A stretch of 64,000 nucleotides of DNA from Vishniacozyma victoriae (lineage: Eukaryota > Basidiomycota > Tremellomycetes > Tremellales > Bulleribasidiaceae): contig JADPYG010000088.1 in NCBI GenBank assembly GCA_017654735.1, positions 2,914,001 to 2,978,000 on the forward strand, written 5' to 3'. Positions 31,967 through 44,762 of this stretch are shown here, one piece after another. The notes beneath the pieces were generated by a model. The model was not told the DNA's origin and searched no databases. It saw nothing but the letters and a program-made list of their open reading frames with translations. A program made the position numbers and the translations under genes. Each line of letters starts with the position of its first letter. Position 1 is the first letter of the stretch.

Positions 31967-33288
31967 ATGGCAATGTTCGATCGTACTGCACTAGGGTTCC
32001 TCGTCCCGGAATCGGAATTCAAAGTTGAGGATATTCCCGATCTGTCAGGTAAAGTCGCGATAGTCACTGGCGGTAATGTAAGTTGTCAATATCTGGATAC
32101 AAGTAGAAGACTAATATCGTAAAGACTGGGCTCGGTAAACTCACTGCTCAACATCTGTTGGAACATAATGCGAAGGTATATGTGGCCTGTCGATCTGAGG
32201 AAAAGGCAGCGAAAGCCATCGAGGATATCAAACAGGTGACTGGCAAGAGTGATATCCAGTGAGTATCTTGAATCTTGAGGATGCGCATCGCTGACGATCG
32301 ACAGCTATCTACATCTCGATCTCGGGAGTATCGCCCACAGCATTCAAGCTGGAGAAGAATTCCTTCGCAAGGAGACTCGTCTCGATATGCTGGTAAGAAA
32401 AGTTGACTACCACCTAGACAAAACGACTGACCATGTTCAGATCAATTCTGCGGGAGTCATGTTCCCTCCTAATGGTAGCAAGACTTCGGACGGATACGAA
32501 TTGCAATTCGGAACCAACGTCATTGGACACTTCGCCTTCACTCAAGTCCTGGAACCATTACTAGCCAAGACAGGCAAAAGTCAGCCTCCAGGTTCAGTCC
32601 GATTAGTATGGGTGTCGAGTTCCGGAGTAAGTATCCTTCTGTTCATTTGCCGAGAATCTTTGACTGATTTATGGTAGCATTTCGTGTTCGGCTCTTCAGA
32701 CGGCATCGATTACGCCTCCATCACCGATGTCGGCCGAGTTGGCAATCGAGGACACTATGGTCAAAGGTAGATCCTAGGCACAAATGATAGCGCTGACGTT
32801 CAGTAAACTCGGCAATATCCAGCTTGCCAACGAATACGCCAATCGTCTGAGGGATAGCGGAGTCGTATCTGTTTCTCTTCGTATGTCAATCCACTTCTCG
32901 GGTTCATGGCTAAAATAGATAGACCCAGGAAACATCGCTACTGATCTTACACGTCATACGAACTGGATCTTTAGAAAGATGGTACGTTCTCAAAGTACCC
33001 CATCCACAAGGTCCTATCTGATAATTACCAGCTTCCTTTACTTTATCCCGTATCTCTTGGATGCCTTACTCAGCTTTATGCTGCGACCTCGCCAAAGATC
33101 ACTATGGCCGATACTGGAGCTTACTTCGTTCCCTGGGCTAGGAAATATCATCCTTCTCATTCCAAGGTATATTGGTCTAAGCATAATCCCGGGAGCTGGC
33201 GCTGATCTATTAGGCCGAGGATCCCGCTGCTATCAAGCAGACGTGGGAGTTCTGTGAAGAACAAGTCCGCAAAGTCACTGGCAAGTAA
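31967..33288 (+). CDS. Short-chain dehydrogenase/reductase (retinol dehydrogenase/WWOX-like)
   Basis: The protein starts MAMFDRTALGFLVPESEFK and reads VAIVTGGNTGLGKLTAQHL, the Rossmann TGxxxGxG. It continues INSAGVMFPP (NAG motif) and the catalytic YGQSKLGNIQLANEYA (YxxxK), then SVSLHPGNIATDLTRH. The end is EQVRKVTGK at TAA 33286-33288. At least seven exons splice in phase. Family members reduce or oxidise ketones, steroids or retinoid-like substrates with NAD(P); the substrate here is unknown. The YxxxK and cofactor motifs are intact, so it should be active. Confidence 0.88.
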
Positions 33289-33626
33289 TTGGGGCTGGTG
33301 GTCGCTCAGATCTTTACACTTTTGCTTATAATGCTTGATCGTGATATGCATCTTAATTTTCCGGATCAAGGGCACACCTGCATTGTCCCTGCCATCGTCT
33401 CAGCCTCTCATGAGCCCGGATACATGGGTATCACAGAACCATTAACAATTAAGAACCGCGATCGGAAACACCCGCCATGTGATGGTGATGGATCCCGGTA
33501 AACTCGGGTGTGCGAACGCCGAATGATGACGAATGATGGTGACTACGGATACTATTAGGATTGATTACAAAGATAGATTAGTAGAGTATTCACTCCTTTC
33601 TTCTACTCTATTATAAGTATTAGTGA
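33289..33626. other. Intergenic SDR/GST
   Basis: About 340 bp between two plus-strand genes. AT-rich sequence near 33540-33620 is the likely GST promoter. Nothing else is seen. Confidence 0.4.
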
Positions 33627-34735
33627 ATGCTTAGAACAACCCTCACTTCAGCTATACGATCAATACAACCCACTCGATTATTTACAACTACATCAATTGT
33701 CAAAATGTCATACACTCAATCCCCCAAACTCCCAGAGTCCCATACCAAATTCGCCAACGATGGTGAACCCAAACTCCACCTTCTTACCAAAGGTACACCA
33801 AACGGTCTCAAGGTCCACGCTCTTCTCGAAGAATTGAGGGAAGCATACCCCGAAAACTCTAAGCTCGCATACGACTTTGTTGATATTCAATTCGACAAGA
33901 AGGAGCAGAAGTCTCCTGAATTCTTGGACGTCAACCCCAATGGGAGGATCCCGGCACTTGTGGATGATAATGTCAAAGACCCTGCTACTGGAAAAGGACA
34001 TAATGTCTTCGAAAGTGCTAGTATCTTGATCTGGTTGGTCGAGAATTATGATACCGACAACAAGTTCTGGTTCAAGGATCAGATCTTGAGGAGCAAGGCC
34101 CTCTCTTGGATCTTCTTTGGTCACGGAGGTGAGTCCAGGTGCTGCGTTAGCAGCGAATTGCTGTTCTTGGGGCACAAGACGCTGACGATCAGGTGTTGGA
34201 CCCATGCAGGGTCAAGCCAACCACTTCTTGTAAGCAAGCTACTTCCTCAGTATATACTCGTGCTGACCGATAGCCGATACGCCCCCGAGAAGATCCCCTA
34301 CGGTATCAAGCGATACCAGGAGGAGACTAGGCGACTTTTCGATGTTGTCGAGGATGGATTAAAGGCCGGGAAGGGTGAATACCTAGTTGGCGACAAGTAC
34401 AGTATCGTCGATATCAGCAGTGAGTCTCCATTGCCCTCATGCTTTCGTCTACCACATTTCCACGGCACTTCTTGACTCCTAACATTCACGATGAATGTGG
34501 ATCAATGCTAATGTCAGTCTTCTCTTGGATCCGAAGCCACTCCTGGGCCGGAATCCCCGACGTAAACGAGAAATCCCTACCCCTCCTCACCGCCTGGATC
34601 GACAGGATCGAGAACCGACCAGGAACCGACCGAGCCCTAGGTGTTCCAGAGAGGATGAAGAAGAACTTGACCCCTGAGGAACAGGAGGAGAAGGCCAAGG
34701 AGGCGGCCAAGTGGATCATGAATGAGAAGAAGTAG
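33627..34735 (+). CDS. Glutathione S-transferase (Ure2-like), possible mitochondrial form
   Basis: From ATG-33627 the first 26 residues (MLRTTLTSAIRSIQPTRLFT...) are basic and hydroxylated, like a mitochondrial targeting peptide; a second start, MSYTQSPKLP at 33705, would make a cytosolic form. The GST-N fold follows: LHLLTKGTPNGLKVHALLEE, FLDVNPNGRIPALVDD and VFESASILIWLVENY. After three introns the GST-C half continues HGGVGPMQGQANHFF, YLVGDKYSIVDIS and PLLTAWIDRIENRPGT, ending at TAG 34735. Dual starts suggest dual localisation. It probably conjugates glutathione to electrophiles. Confidence 0.85.
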
Positions 34736-35245
34736 GTCGTGGTGGTAGTCTAAATAAATTAGGTGAAAGGAAATAAGGAAGAATGTATCGTGTGAAGTTC
34801 ATTGCATCCGGTGACTTGGCGGATAATTTCCCCGGTATCACTCTGTCCACGGTTGCTCAAGAGGGCAGGCTGGATTGTGGACTCAGAGATTCCGTCTTGA
34901 GCAGTGTTTCTGGAAGAATCAGTATCGCTGTGCGCGAGCATGTTCTTCAAATTGGCGGGTAGACATTGAAACCAAGGCGATCCTCGTGGTCAAATCCACT
35001 GATTAATGTCATCAGTGTCAGATATAGTATCAGAGAAGAAATCGATTCCGAACGGGACTGGTGAGGTCAATATGGAGATGTTAAGGTGGAAGCAGACAGG
35101 CTCGCATCCAAGAATGAGCAAGAAGGAATAATGATACATATGCCGATTACAGCAACGAAATGCTTCCTCTACCCTCTGACTCTTCAATTGGAGAGATAGT
35201 TGACGTCCCTGCCCTCGACGCACTTGCCAATAATACTGTCCTCGC
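34736..35245. other. Intergenic between convergent GST and uL11m
   Basis: About 510 bp of 3' flanks. The frames at 34759-34950 and 34990-35256 have no splice support or recognisable content. No tRNA-like fold was found. Confidence 0.4.
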
Positions 35246-35800
35246 CTATGGCACAACTTCCAACCCTAACGTCCTCGCACTCCCAACGACAGCCCTAGCG
35301 ACCCTCTCCTCCCCTAGAACCCCAAGCGCTTCATCCTGACATTTTACTTTCGCAATCTCATATATATGTTTCAGCGTTACACTTCCACTCTTGCCGCTTC
35401 CTGCACCCTTATCGATCCCTGCTGCTTTCTTTAATAAGTAGGATACTGGTGGTGTTCGGATTGAGAATGTGAATGTTCGATCTGGGTTGATTGTTATTGA
35501 TGTTGGTGTTGGGACTGATGGTGTTAGGTGGGCTGTACGTGCGTTGCTAGATCATCAATATTGACTCTTCGCAGAGGAATCGATGGATGTTTAGGTAGTA
35601 CCGAGAGGTACTTACAATTCTTTACAGAAATCCATTGCTTTTACACCTCGAGCTCCGAGTGCCGGACCAACAGGTGGTGATGGTGTAGCTTTTCCGGCAG
35701 GGACCACGATTTTCTGTAGTGTATATCAGCATGTATCCTTACATCCCGCGCTGACGCCGTGAAGACTCACCACTAGTTGCGCTACAGGTGCTTTCGACAT
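35246..35800 (-). CDS. MRPL19: Mitochondrial large-subunit ribosomal protein uL11
   Basis: Splicing from ATG-35800 gives [78 protein letters not shown] and [13 protein letters not shown]. The conserved PPVGPALG and FCK.FN motifs of uL11 are intact. The end is RTLGLEVVP at TAG 35248-35246. uL11 forms the base of the L7/L12 stalk with the GTPase-associated rRNA. The length (about 150 aa) suits the mitochondrial/bacterial type rather than cytosolic L12. It is divergent from PPE1. Confidence 0.9.
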
Positions 35801-36140
35801 CTTGAAGATGGGCTTGTATTATTTGTTTTCGAGAGCAATGTCCGATGATTAGGAGATGTTTTTTTAGCAGGCGAGATCTTAAGATTGTCGAGGTGTATTG
35901 AGAGACTATCGTCTTGCAAAAGGGGCTGATTTGTCGAGGGCGAGATGTACGAAGATGATATGTAACGAAATGACTTTCCATCCGACAGAATAGCGAAATC
36001 TCAAAGGACAGGTGCATGATTACGTAAGGGTATCAAGTGGAGGTTGACCGGGTTAAAGTGAGTTCACCTTAGGTGGGTATTCGAGCAGTACTAACGCGTA
36101 CTGTACTCTATCTAACTGAATCAAGCAATACATAAGTACC
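35801..36140. other. Divergent promoter uL11m/PPE1
   Basis: 340 bp between two head-to-head genes. I see no specific motif beyond AT-rich stretches. Confidence 0.4.
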
Positions 36141-37626
36141 ATGTCGGACAACTTTCGTAAATCCATATTGAATCGATTACCCGCTATGCCGCCTCCTATG
36201 GCACCTACAAAAGCCCCGTGGGCCGAAGTTGACGAGGACGAGCTCGAAGAGCTGGAAGGCGAGGATACAATGGGCAGTCTCGGCGCGTAGGTCCTTGCCA
36301 CTGTTTCCTTGATTTTCAGCTGATGCCATTGAAGGCCGTCGTCTAGCAGAGCCTCTCAGCAGGATTTATCACCACTGTCAGCTTCTGGGTACTTTGAACA
36401 AGCCCTTGAAGTGAATCCACCAGGAAACGACACCACCTTTCGAGTCTACTTGAACCCTACCGAAGCAACCAAAGAATCAAAGCATGGAACATACCTCATC
36501 TGCCACCACGGTGGTGGGTCAAGTGCACTAAGCTTCGCCGCCTTGGCCAAGGAAATTAAAGCGAAAAGCGGGGGTGAATTGGGAGTCTTGACGTACGATT
36601 GTCGAGGGCATGGTACGTTTTTCCATCATGTTTGATCAAGGCTGATTTGTATAGGCAAAACACGTACAGACGGTTCGCATGCTAGAGCGACGGATTTGAG
36701 CTTGGCTACACTTCTCTCGGATATGATGGGTGTGATGACGCATATCTTTCCAGATCCAAAGGAATCGCCTTCTTTCGTTGTACGTTTGACGAGGCAGGCT
36801 CGACTGACGATAGCTACTGGGTCACTCGATGGGCGCTGGACCTGTTCTGAGCGCTTCACCTGAACTGCAGAAACTCGGCTATACAGTTTCAGGGGTAGTC
36901 GTTATTGATGTGGTCGAAGGTCAGTCACAAGGCCCGTGATAATCCCTAAACTGACGAGAAGGCACCGCAGTCGAGGCTCTACCGCTCATGAAAAATATCC
37001 TAGGTCAACGGCCTACATCTTTCAGATCAGTCATAGACGCAATTCACTGGCAGTAAGCTCACCCCACTCCTCAATATCAGAGCTGACTGGCAAGCTTAAC
37101 CTCCAACTCGATTCGTAATCCCGAATCCGCACGTCTATCGGTACCAAGTTACCTTAAACCGGATCCTGAAGTAACAGATCCGAGCCAGGAATCAAAACAG
37201 ATTTGGAGGACGGATTTAATAGCCACTGAGCCGTATTGGGAGGAATGGTATTCTGGTTTGAGCTCTAGGTTTCTTGCAGCAAAGTGCGCTAGGATGCTAG
37301 TATTGGCAGGTCAGGAGAGGTTGGACAAGGAGCTTATGGTCGGACAAATGTGAGTATCCCCACTCAGGACTTGATCAGAACTGATGAAAGGCAAGGAAAG
37401 TTTCAGCTGGAAGTCCTCCCGGATGTCGGACACTATCTTCATGAAGTGAGCTGCCTGTCTCTCATCCTGTCAGTGCGACGCTAACATTCAGGACAACCCA
37501 TCATCACTCGCTTCGACGCTGGTGACTTTCTGGAAGAGGAATTCTCGGATCCTAATTCTCCCACCCAAAATCGGTTCGACCGGTCCAAAGGCAGGAGTCG
37601 AAGTCAAGCGAGTGGGTGACGCATGA
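36141..37626 (+). CDS. PPE1: Protein phosphatase methylesterase 1
   Basis: The protein starts MSDNFRKSILNRLPAMPPPM, which includes a proline-rich N-terminus and an acidic DEDELEELEGED. The alpha/beta-hydrolase core has LICHHGGGSSALSF and LTYDCRGHGKTRT; the nucleophile elbow GHSMGG is assembled across an intron near 36820. VVVIDVVEGTAVEALP and the late histidine in VLPDVGHYLHEDNP complete the triad pattern. The end is VKRVGDA at TGA 37624-37626. PME-1 removes the C-terminal methyl ester of PP2A and modulates holoenzyme assembly. Seven or more short introns. Confidence 0.9.
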
Positions 37627-37750
37627 TTCCACCACAGACAAGCGAGAAAGCATTGGACATTGGCAATGTGTTGTAAACTACTACAGTAATGATTGTACGA
37701 ACTTTGAACTAATGCTACAATGTATAAACTTATCAAGACAAATTCTTACT

Positions 37751-40700
37751 TTACACAGTGATGCTCTTCAGCGGGGCGTGTTGACTTTTTGCAAATCCCC
37801 TCGGTACCGTTTCACCAGCCACGCGCCTACGGGCCATTTCAATCGCTTCGACAAGAGCAGCTTGTTTGACTGGTTTCGTCAAGACTTGGTCTGCTCCTGC
37901 ACCGACGTATTCCTCCTGATCCTCTTTCAGGGCGTTTCCGGTACATCCGACAATGTATACGGGGTTGCCCGTACGACGGACTGCGCGAGTGACTTCAACA
38001 CCTGACATTTCCGGCATTTGGCTGTGGAGTCAGCATTGTCCTTATGTTGTACAACGTTCAGCTTACTTGTCGAGGAACACAATATCGACAGCTGGACAAT
38101 CGGATGTAAGATGATATGCGTCCGTGATAACGTCCAAGCCCTCTTTGCCATGTTTGGCAGTGGTGACCTGGTGTCCGAGTCGAGTGAGCATCTTTGCCAT
38201 CAACCGGCGGGTCAACCTGCAAGTCAGCATCTTGTAATCATCGTCAGGGGAAGATACTCACTGGTCATCATCCACCACAAGGACGTTAATGGGGGCAACG
38301 GCAGGATGCTGAGGCGTACGTGGCGTGCAAGGCATAGGAATTGTATCCCCCATTGTCGAATCGGAAATTGCTCGAACGTGTTCTTGATAAGTCGGTTCAG
38401 GCGAGCCGGGTTCAGCAAGCGGCGAAGCGAGACCAATAGCCCCTGGAGCCTCAGTGATGACGTTATCCACCATCTGGCCCTTGGCCGGGGTAAGGGGACT
38501 GCCAATATATGTGGTCGTACTTGGATAGCTGTCGGTTGTGGGTTCCGACATACTTCCACGCTTGAGCTGGAATGGAAGTTCAAGCCAGAAAGTGCTGCCT
38601 TTGCCGTACTCCGAGTCGACACCTAGTCGGCCTTTGTTGAGCTGGACGATTTGGCGCACGAACGCAAGTCCGAGTCCAGTTCCTTTTCCACCTTGACGTC
38701 GACCAATTTCGGTCTGTACATATGGCGAGAACAATCGAGTCCTGCTTGGTCAGCATTCTCTCTCAGTTTGGCATCTGATAAACATACTCTTCCATATCAG
38801 CAGGTCTCAATCCGACACCAGTATCCTGAACCTCAATTCTGATGATTGCCATCTTGACTTTCCGTTTCGGCTGAGGACTTTGTCCGATCTCGTCGTCATC
38901 GCGACCTTTCTCCAGATCGCTGACGGGATTTGGATCGTCCGCAGAAGGTAGCATCCCAGATTGTGATAAGGGCGACTCGTCACCGTCGGCTAGTGCAGCT
39001 GCCGAATCAGGCTGTATCAGCCTTGTCCGCAGTGTGATGGAGCCGGTATTGGTGAATTTGAGCGAATTCGATATCAGATTACTGGAAGTCAGCCCGATCT
39101 TTTGAAGAGGTGCCAAAACTTACCAGGTGACCTGCCGCAGACGCATTTCGTCACCGATCAACGTATGTCCCAGTTCGTCTATCCGTTTATCAAGATCGGT
39201 AATAATCGCCAGATCCTTGGCTTGGGCCTGGGCATGATGTGAACTAGCACACATGGCCATTTGCCTGTGAAAGTCAAAGGGCGCCTTGGCTTGCGTAAAG
39301 TTTCCAGATTCCATCCGGTTGAAAGAGAGTACATCGTTTAGGACCTGCATGTCAGCTCATACGTTGACGGATATGCGGAAAACGTACCTTTTCCATGAGT
39401 GCAAGACTACTCGACAGACCTAAGACACATTCCTCTTGCGAAGGGGGGAGATTACGGAATACGTCGTCGGCTTCTAGATTCTGAACTGATAGGAGAGCTG
39501 TGTTGAGTGGGACTCGAACCTCGTGGAAGACTAAATGTATCAGCATAGCAAAGAACTGGGGGAGCTAAGACGTACTGTAAGAGACGAAACGCTTGTTCAG
39601 ATCCGACGCCCGCTTCTCTTTCTGCTGAGCCCTTTGAGTTTCCTTGTACTGTTTCTTCAGCTGTTCTCGTAGTTCGAACATTTGTCGATCTCGGCGCTCG
39701 AGGAATGCGTCAATGATGAGGATGAAAACGTGAAAGACGATATCTGCAATCAGCTCCAGTCATAGTATTGTACTCACAGTAGACCGCATCACGGTAGAAG
39801 GAAGTCGGTGTTTCGGGTTGATGAAAGTAAAAGATGGCAATCAAGACAAAGAATTGTCCGGCACCTAGGATAGCGCAAAATCGGTTCTGATTCAGAGCAA
39901 GTAGAGCCAAGACGGGTTGACCTATTGCAGCTGCAAAGGCGATAAAAAATGACCGGGTGTCGCACGCACGGACTCCAGGTTCCCATACTCCACACGTCTT
40001 GACCTTGATCAAGGTAATGTCGGGCAGTACCCAAGTAGCGATAGTCAACCATATCTGATAGCATACTGGCATTCGATAGTTGACGTTGAAGAAGATGATG
40101 GGTAGGAGAGGTAGTGACAATGCCTGAAATCAGCTCGAACACCGGTCATTGCGGTGACATGACCTACCCCATATATTCCGATGTAGGCATAGTAGTCGAA
40201 TATGTCGAACGGCCGTGGCGTCGTTACACAGACCAGGATCCACATGACAAGAAAGAAGATGGAGGCCGATAGGGCGATTTGACGTTGGACAAAATACACC
40301 TGTTTACATTAGCACCGCATGTACAACAATGGCCGAAGACTCACATCCTTCAAGTACGCCCTCTCCTTCAACTTCTCCGGGAAGCTCATACTTAGAAAGT
40401 ACCCCACATTCTCAATGAACCTGGCGAACCAGGAAATATGACAAGCATCCGCAGCCTTGTATAGCTTTCCGTAGTGATGCGATTCGGTCTCCTCGAGTGA
40501 TGTGCGTGCACTTCCTACCGATCCGGAATCATCGTTGGAGACCTCTTGATGTAGTAGGCGGCCCGACGTTGGATCAATCCACGATGCAAAGTCATTGTCC
40601 ACGACCGTTCTTGATGCCGGTCCTGCCTTTTCATCCTCCGTAGCATCTGCGTCATCCTCTCCGTCCGGTATACGACTCTCCAACATATGGCGGTGTCTCC

Positions 40701-40941
40701 CCCGTGAACGACGTCTTGACTCTGCATATAATCTCGGATCACCATCAGGATTATTGTTCGGTTCATATTGACTGCCTGTGTGATTCGAGTCGGAACTGCT
40801 GGATAAAAGGGATGGCCGTTCGGTGATGTTGCGCCATATTCTCTTGATTCGAGCTTTCGCTGTGGGATCCGGTAGTCGTAATGTAGTCGTTGGCAGACGA
40901 CGTCTGGACGGACCAGACTCTGGGGATGAGTTTGTGACCAT
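37751..40941 (-). CDS. Membrane-bound hybrid histidine kinase
   Basis: About 300 cytosolic Ser/Arg/Asp-rich residues lead into five or six membrane helices (40320-39780; e.g. QIALSASIFFLVMWILVCV, SLPLLPIIFFNVN, FFVLIAIFYF). A coiled linker precedes the dimerisation helix with its phospho-accepting His in FHEVRVPLNTALLSVQNLE. The ATPase domain has the N box (NLISNSLKFTN), the VGLRPADME segment and the G2 box GLGLAFVRQIV, and ends GSTFWLELPF. A C-terminal receiver has VLVVDDDQ, the phospho-Asp in IVFLDKQMPEMSG and the conserved Lys in VLTKPVK. All key residues are present, so it should feed a phosphorelay. The signal is unknown. Introns are short. Confidence 0.88.
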
Positions 40942-41242
40942 AGCGAGGTGTAGATTAAAGGCCCATGAGGAATATCAGATAAGTGAGCAAGTTTGATATG
41001 AGAGGATTCATCATTAACCTCAGCTCCAAGGGACTCGGTTGAATTTCAGGGACACAATCAGTGTGGCGCTCATTGATCGGCGTCGTACACTTTTACCTCC
41101 GTCAGGTCTTACCCCTTAGATGCGGGTCTGATTGCGTAATGCATTTGTGAGATCTGAGGGTAAAATGTACAGCAACGGGGAAACATCACAGCTATCTAAT
41201 TTGTAGGTCATGCGCCAACCCGTCACACCAAGAGAATACAAA
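40942..41242. other. Intergenic, kinase promoter
   Basis: About 300 bp between two minus-strand genes. I see nothing specific. Confidence 0.35.
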
Positions 41243-44200
41243 CTACAATGTCGGCCCAGATTGATTCAACCAGTCCCATAATCCATTTGACCCAAGGTCG
41301 GTGTCGGAACCACTTGCGCCCTGTAGGAAGAGGGTCGGATCCCAGAATTGGTGTAACTGGAATGCTCAGCTAAAAGTCAAAGATATATCACTCACCAGCT
41401 GATCCGTCGAGGAGAGCAAGTGGTCATTGGATCCAGCAGCAAAATTTGGATCAGGTGCAGACAGTGTGTCCCCGGCGACATGCTCTTGCACCGCACGCGG
41501 CATGGATTGGATAACTTTTTCGATATTGAACGGAGAGATCCCTGGTGGGGTAGAAGTAGAGATAGTGGTCGCTTTCTGGCTATTGTTGCCTAACCTTTCG
41601 ATGAAACGTGTTTTCCATCCCAGCAGGCCAGCGTCGAGCTCAATAGTCTCGTCGATAGAACCAGTACTGGGCCCAGTATCCCGTTGCTCATTTTGAGCAT
41701 TGGCCATTCGATCAACCGCTCGCTGTCGAAGTCGGAGAAGCCAGCGGAGGTTCTGTACTAGCCTGGGTGAGGTGCGGGATTGTACGACCGAGGTGTATGC
41801 AACAATCACCTGGTCTATTTGTTGTAAAGCAATAGGGGCGAAATCGTTCTGGGGCGACATGAGCAGTAACGTGCCCATGCATACAGCCGAGTTGAAGGCG
41901 TGGTACTGTACAAATCAGCCTTGTTGCATTGTTTGCAACTCACCCAGCACCACCAATGACGAGCGGTCACGGATGGAAACGCTCCATACAGGGTACAAAC
42001 AATCTGGATGAGGACCTGACATCAGTCTGCGCCTTTGCAGATTGACTCACATTACTCCTCTCCAGCACAGACAAGAATGCTTGACCATGGGCAGTACGAG
42101 TGGGATCCTCCGGTCTTTCAACAAGGGCTTTAATGAAATAGGGTCGATTTAGGTTTACAATAGTCTCGGAAACAATCAGAGCCAGCCAATGCTGTTCGAA
42201 GGCTCGTCTCAGATCACGACGATTCAAAGCTGGACTTTCTGCTTCTGCGACTCTAGCATCGGGGTATGCTGATGGCAGCGAGACCAGTGCTGTACGGCAA
42301 CGTAGATCATATGGTATACGGCGTTCGAATGCACATCTACCATAAGCGCGGGCAACTTTAGCAAGACCGTAGCTACTTACACTCGGCCGTAGAGCTCACA
42401 TACCGTCTCGTAAGACGTTCCGTCAACACGCAAAGCCGAGTACAGTACCCTGGATCTCAGCACGATAGCAATACAGAGTGGACAACATACGCATCCGAGA
42501 TCTTGCACAACTCGAATTTCAGGTTGTAGAAAACGGTCGCCGTCTGCGGAAAAGCAGTGTCCACAAATTCGGGTGCTATCGAGCTCCTATCCTGGTTAGC
42601 TTGAGTAGTGAAGACTAGCTTACGGTCTCGAGAAGCAATTGGCCTGAACGTCAGCGGGTCTCGGACACAATGACGGGGGAACACACCTGAAACACCTCTG
42701 CAGAACGGCATTCCCAGAAGACCCGACGTCTGTCTTCCACAACTTCATCGGGTAGATTCCATTTTCCACCATCACGATGCAGTCCCATCTACACGTCAGC
42801 AACCATCGGCATGATACCAAGTGACCTACAGCTTGTGCTATCCTCATGGCTAGACCCCAGAGTGGCCAAGCAGAATCCCCGTCTCGTCCTCTATCAGTCT
42901 GTAGTTGATAGTGCGCCATCAAAGACTGGTCGTGAGCGAAGTCCAAGCATTGAGCAGCCCAAACTTACCAGTGTCTGCACTCCAGCTAGTGTGCTGTGCG
43001 TCATAAAGTTCCCTTTGACCAAGCAGTTCCTAGCCGACTCGCAGTAGTCTTCGGCGATCTGGTCATCTGGAGATAGTTCGAGATTGTGCGATGCGCCCAG
43101 AGCCAACACTGCGAACAGCGTTGCGAGCTGTTGAACGTCAAGACGCGAGTGAATGGTATCGCTCATCCCCTTGGCGATATATGCCTTTTCCACAAAAGCA
43201 TTCAGCGTAGGGCGGGCGATGATCTCGTACCTGCATGTCAGTCTGTACACACTGCTGGCAAGATGAGGAAGCGTACGACCAGCCAAAGTACCGGAAATAC
43301 GAGTCTATGAGTGTATCAGCCTCGTCTCGGGGAGGGAGGCAACCAAGAAGATGCTGAGAGGAGTGGGCCGGATTGACTGAGGAAAAGGGGAAGGTGCTTG
43401 GTCCTGCGGTCCGGGTGGGAGAGCCTAGACCGGAGTGATTGGCAGTTCTAGGTGAAGGTGGCCTTGAGGCTTCTATAACTTCTTGCTGATTCGTCAGCTA
43501 CACAGATACTGAACAGGCGTATTGACTCACATCCTTCAACCATTCACTAGCGGCCGAGGGTCCGAGGTATTTGGACCGTCCACTCGCCGATATGACCAAA
43601 GTACCATGACTCGCTTCGTTGGGTGGTGAGACGACCGAGTGCCTGACAAGGCCGTCTTGTATCTGTTCCACGGGCGATTGAGTCCATGCGTTGTTATCGA
43701 AAGGCTGCTGCACAATTCGGTCTTGGTCATTCACGACGTGTTGCGACGAGCCGCTTGAGTAGCCGAGTTGTGGAAGCGGCATGGAAGTCGATCCAGCTTG
43801 AAAGGTCTGGTCATAGTTGAGCTGAGGCGGTAATTCTGTATTGACGTAACTAGAAGGCAAAGGTTCCTGCTGGGCAGGTGGGCGAGGCGGTTCGTTACTC
43901 ATACTGCTGCGACTATCCAATCGTACCCCATGATGACCGAGGAGCTCCACTAGTGAATCGACCTGTTTTCGTAATTCACGCGTCTCGTTATCGTTGGCCG
44001 AAACTCTAACATAGTCAGCTCTCAGCTCAGACCGGCCGCCGAGCTTCGCTCACCTCTTCTTGCCCTCTCGTGCGCCGTCCGGACACATATCCTGGCACTC
44101 GCGCTTGATGCAATTATCGCAGGGTACTAAGCATTATCAGCCATCAATTACCGACGGGATTTGATGGTCATGACTCACCCTTTCGATCACAACGGAGCTT

Positions 44201-44380
44201 GAGCCGGCGGCATTCTGAAACACTTATCAGCTGATCTAAAGCATGATGAATTCCGGAGATCCGGTCAAGCTTACCGGCGCAGTTTAACCATTCTCTCTTC
44301 TTTCTCTTGACTCTTGGACGGTCATCCGTCTCTGGTGGATCCGATTCTTCGCGTGTCGACGTTCCCGCTCGTTCGCTCAT
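41243..44380 (-). CDS. Zn(II)2Cys6 transcription factor with fungal-specific domain (array factor 1)
   Basis: The start is MSERAGTSTREESDPPETDD, then PRVKRKKREWLNCA. Small exons assemble the cluster NCAECRRLKLRCDRKVPCDN with further Cys in CIKRECQDMCPDG, a pattern common in basidiomycete factors. A helical linker (ETRELRKQVDSLVELL) follows, then Gln/Pro-rich sequence, then the fungal_trans domain (IDSYFRYFGWSYEI; LATLFAVLALGASHN; WPLWGLAMRIAQAVGLHRDG; RRVFWECH). The C-terminus ends GLWDWLNQSGPTL at TAG 41245-41243, with the acidic/Trp-type ending typical of these activators. It is head to head with a sugar transporter, a common arrangement for pathway-specific regulators. Confidence 0.85.
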
Positions 44381-44762
44381 GCTGCTGTTGGCTCCAAATC
44401 AAGCAATGGAAGTGGTAGTGGGGTGAAATGGAGTTGTTGCTGTCGAGTGTCCGCGCGCAACGGTGGAGATATTTTACCCTGAATTCACTAGCACGCCTTG
44501 ATCTTCCGCGCGGAGAACGCTGACTTGGCGTAGCTACTCTGGGCTATGTTTATGCGAGAGACTCGGTACCTAGGACCTAGGACCGCAGCAGAGACCCCCG
44601 AAAGCTCCATGGAGTGACCTTGAGCTCGTCATCAAGGCGTTGAGGTCCCGGTCCCTGCCGCGTTGTCGCTTGGCGAGGCTTCGTAATCAACACCAATCGC
44701 TCGTATAAGAAGATTCCATTAAATCTGGGATGCGCTCTCAAAGTTCCTCCGATTTCCACAAA
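44381..44762. promoter_or_regulatory. Divergent promoter, factor 1/inositol-type transporter
   Basis: 382 bp. It contains the palindrome CCGCGCGG at 44504-44511, a tandem CCTAGGA pair near 44570, and a TATA-like TCGTATAAGAAG near 44700. Inverted CGG triplets are typical Zn2Cys6 targets. Confidence 0.45.

Noticed and set aside
39510..39545. tRNA-like T-arm (GGTTCGAGTCC on the minus strand)
   Set aside because: It is the coding sequence of the histidine kinase phosphorylation helix (FHEVRVPLN). No A box or acceptor stem is found at the right distance.
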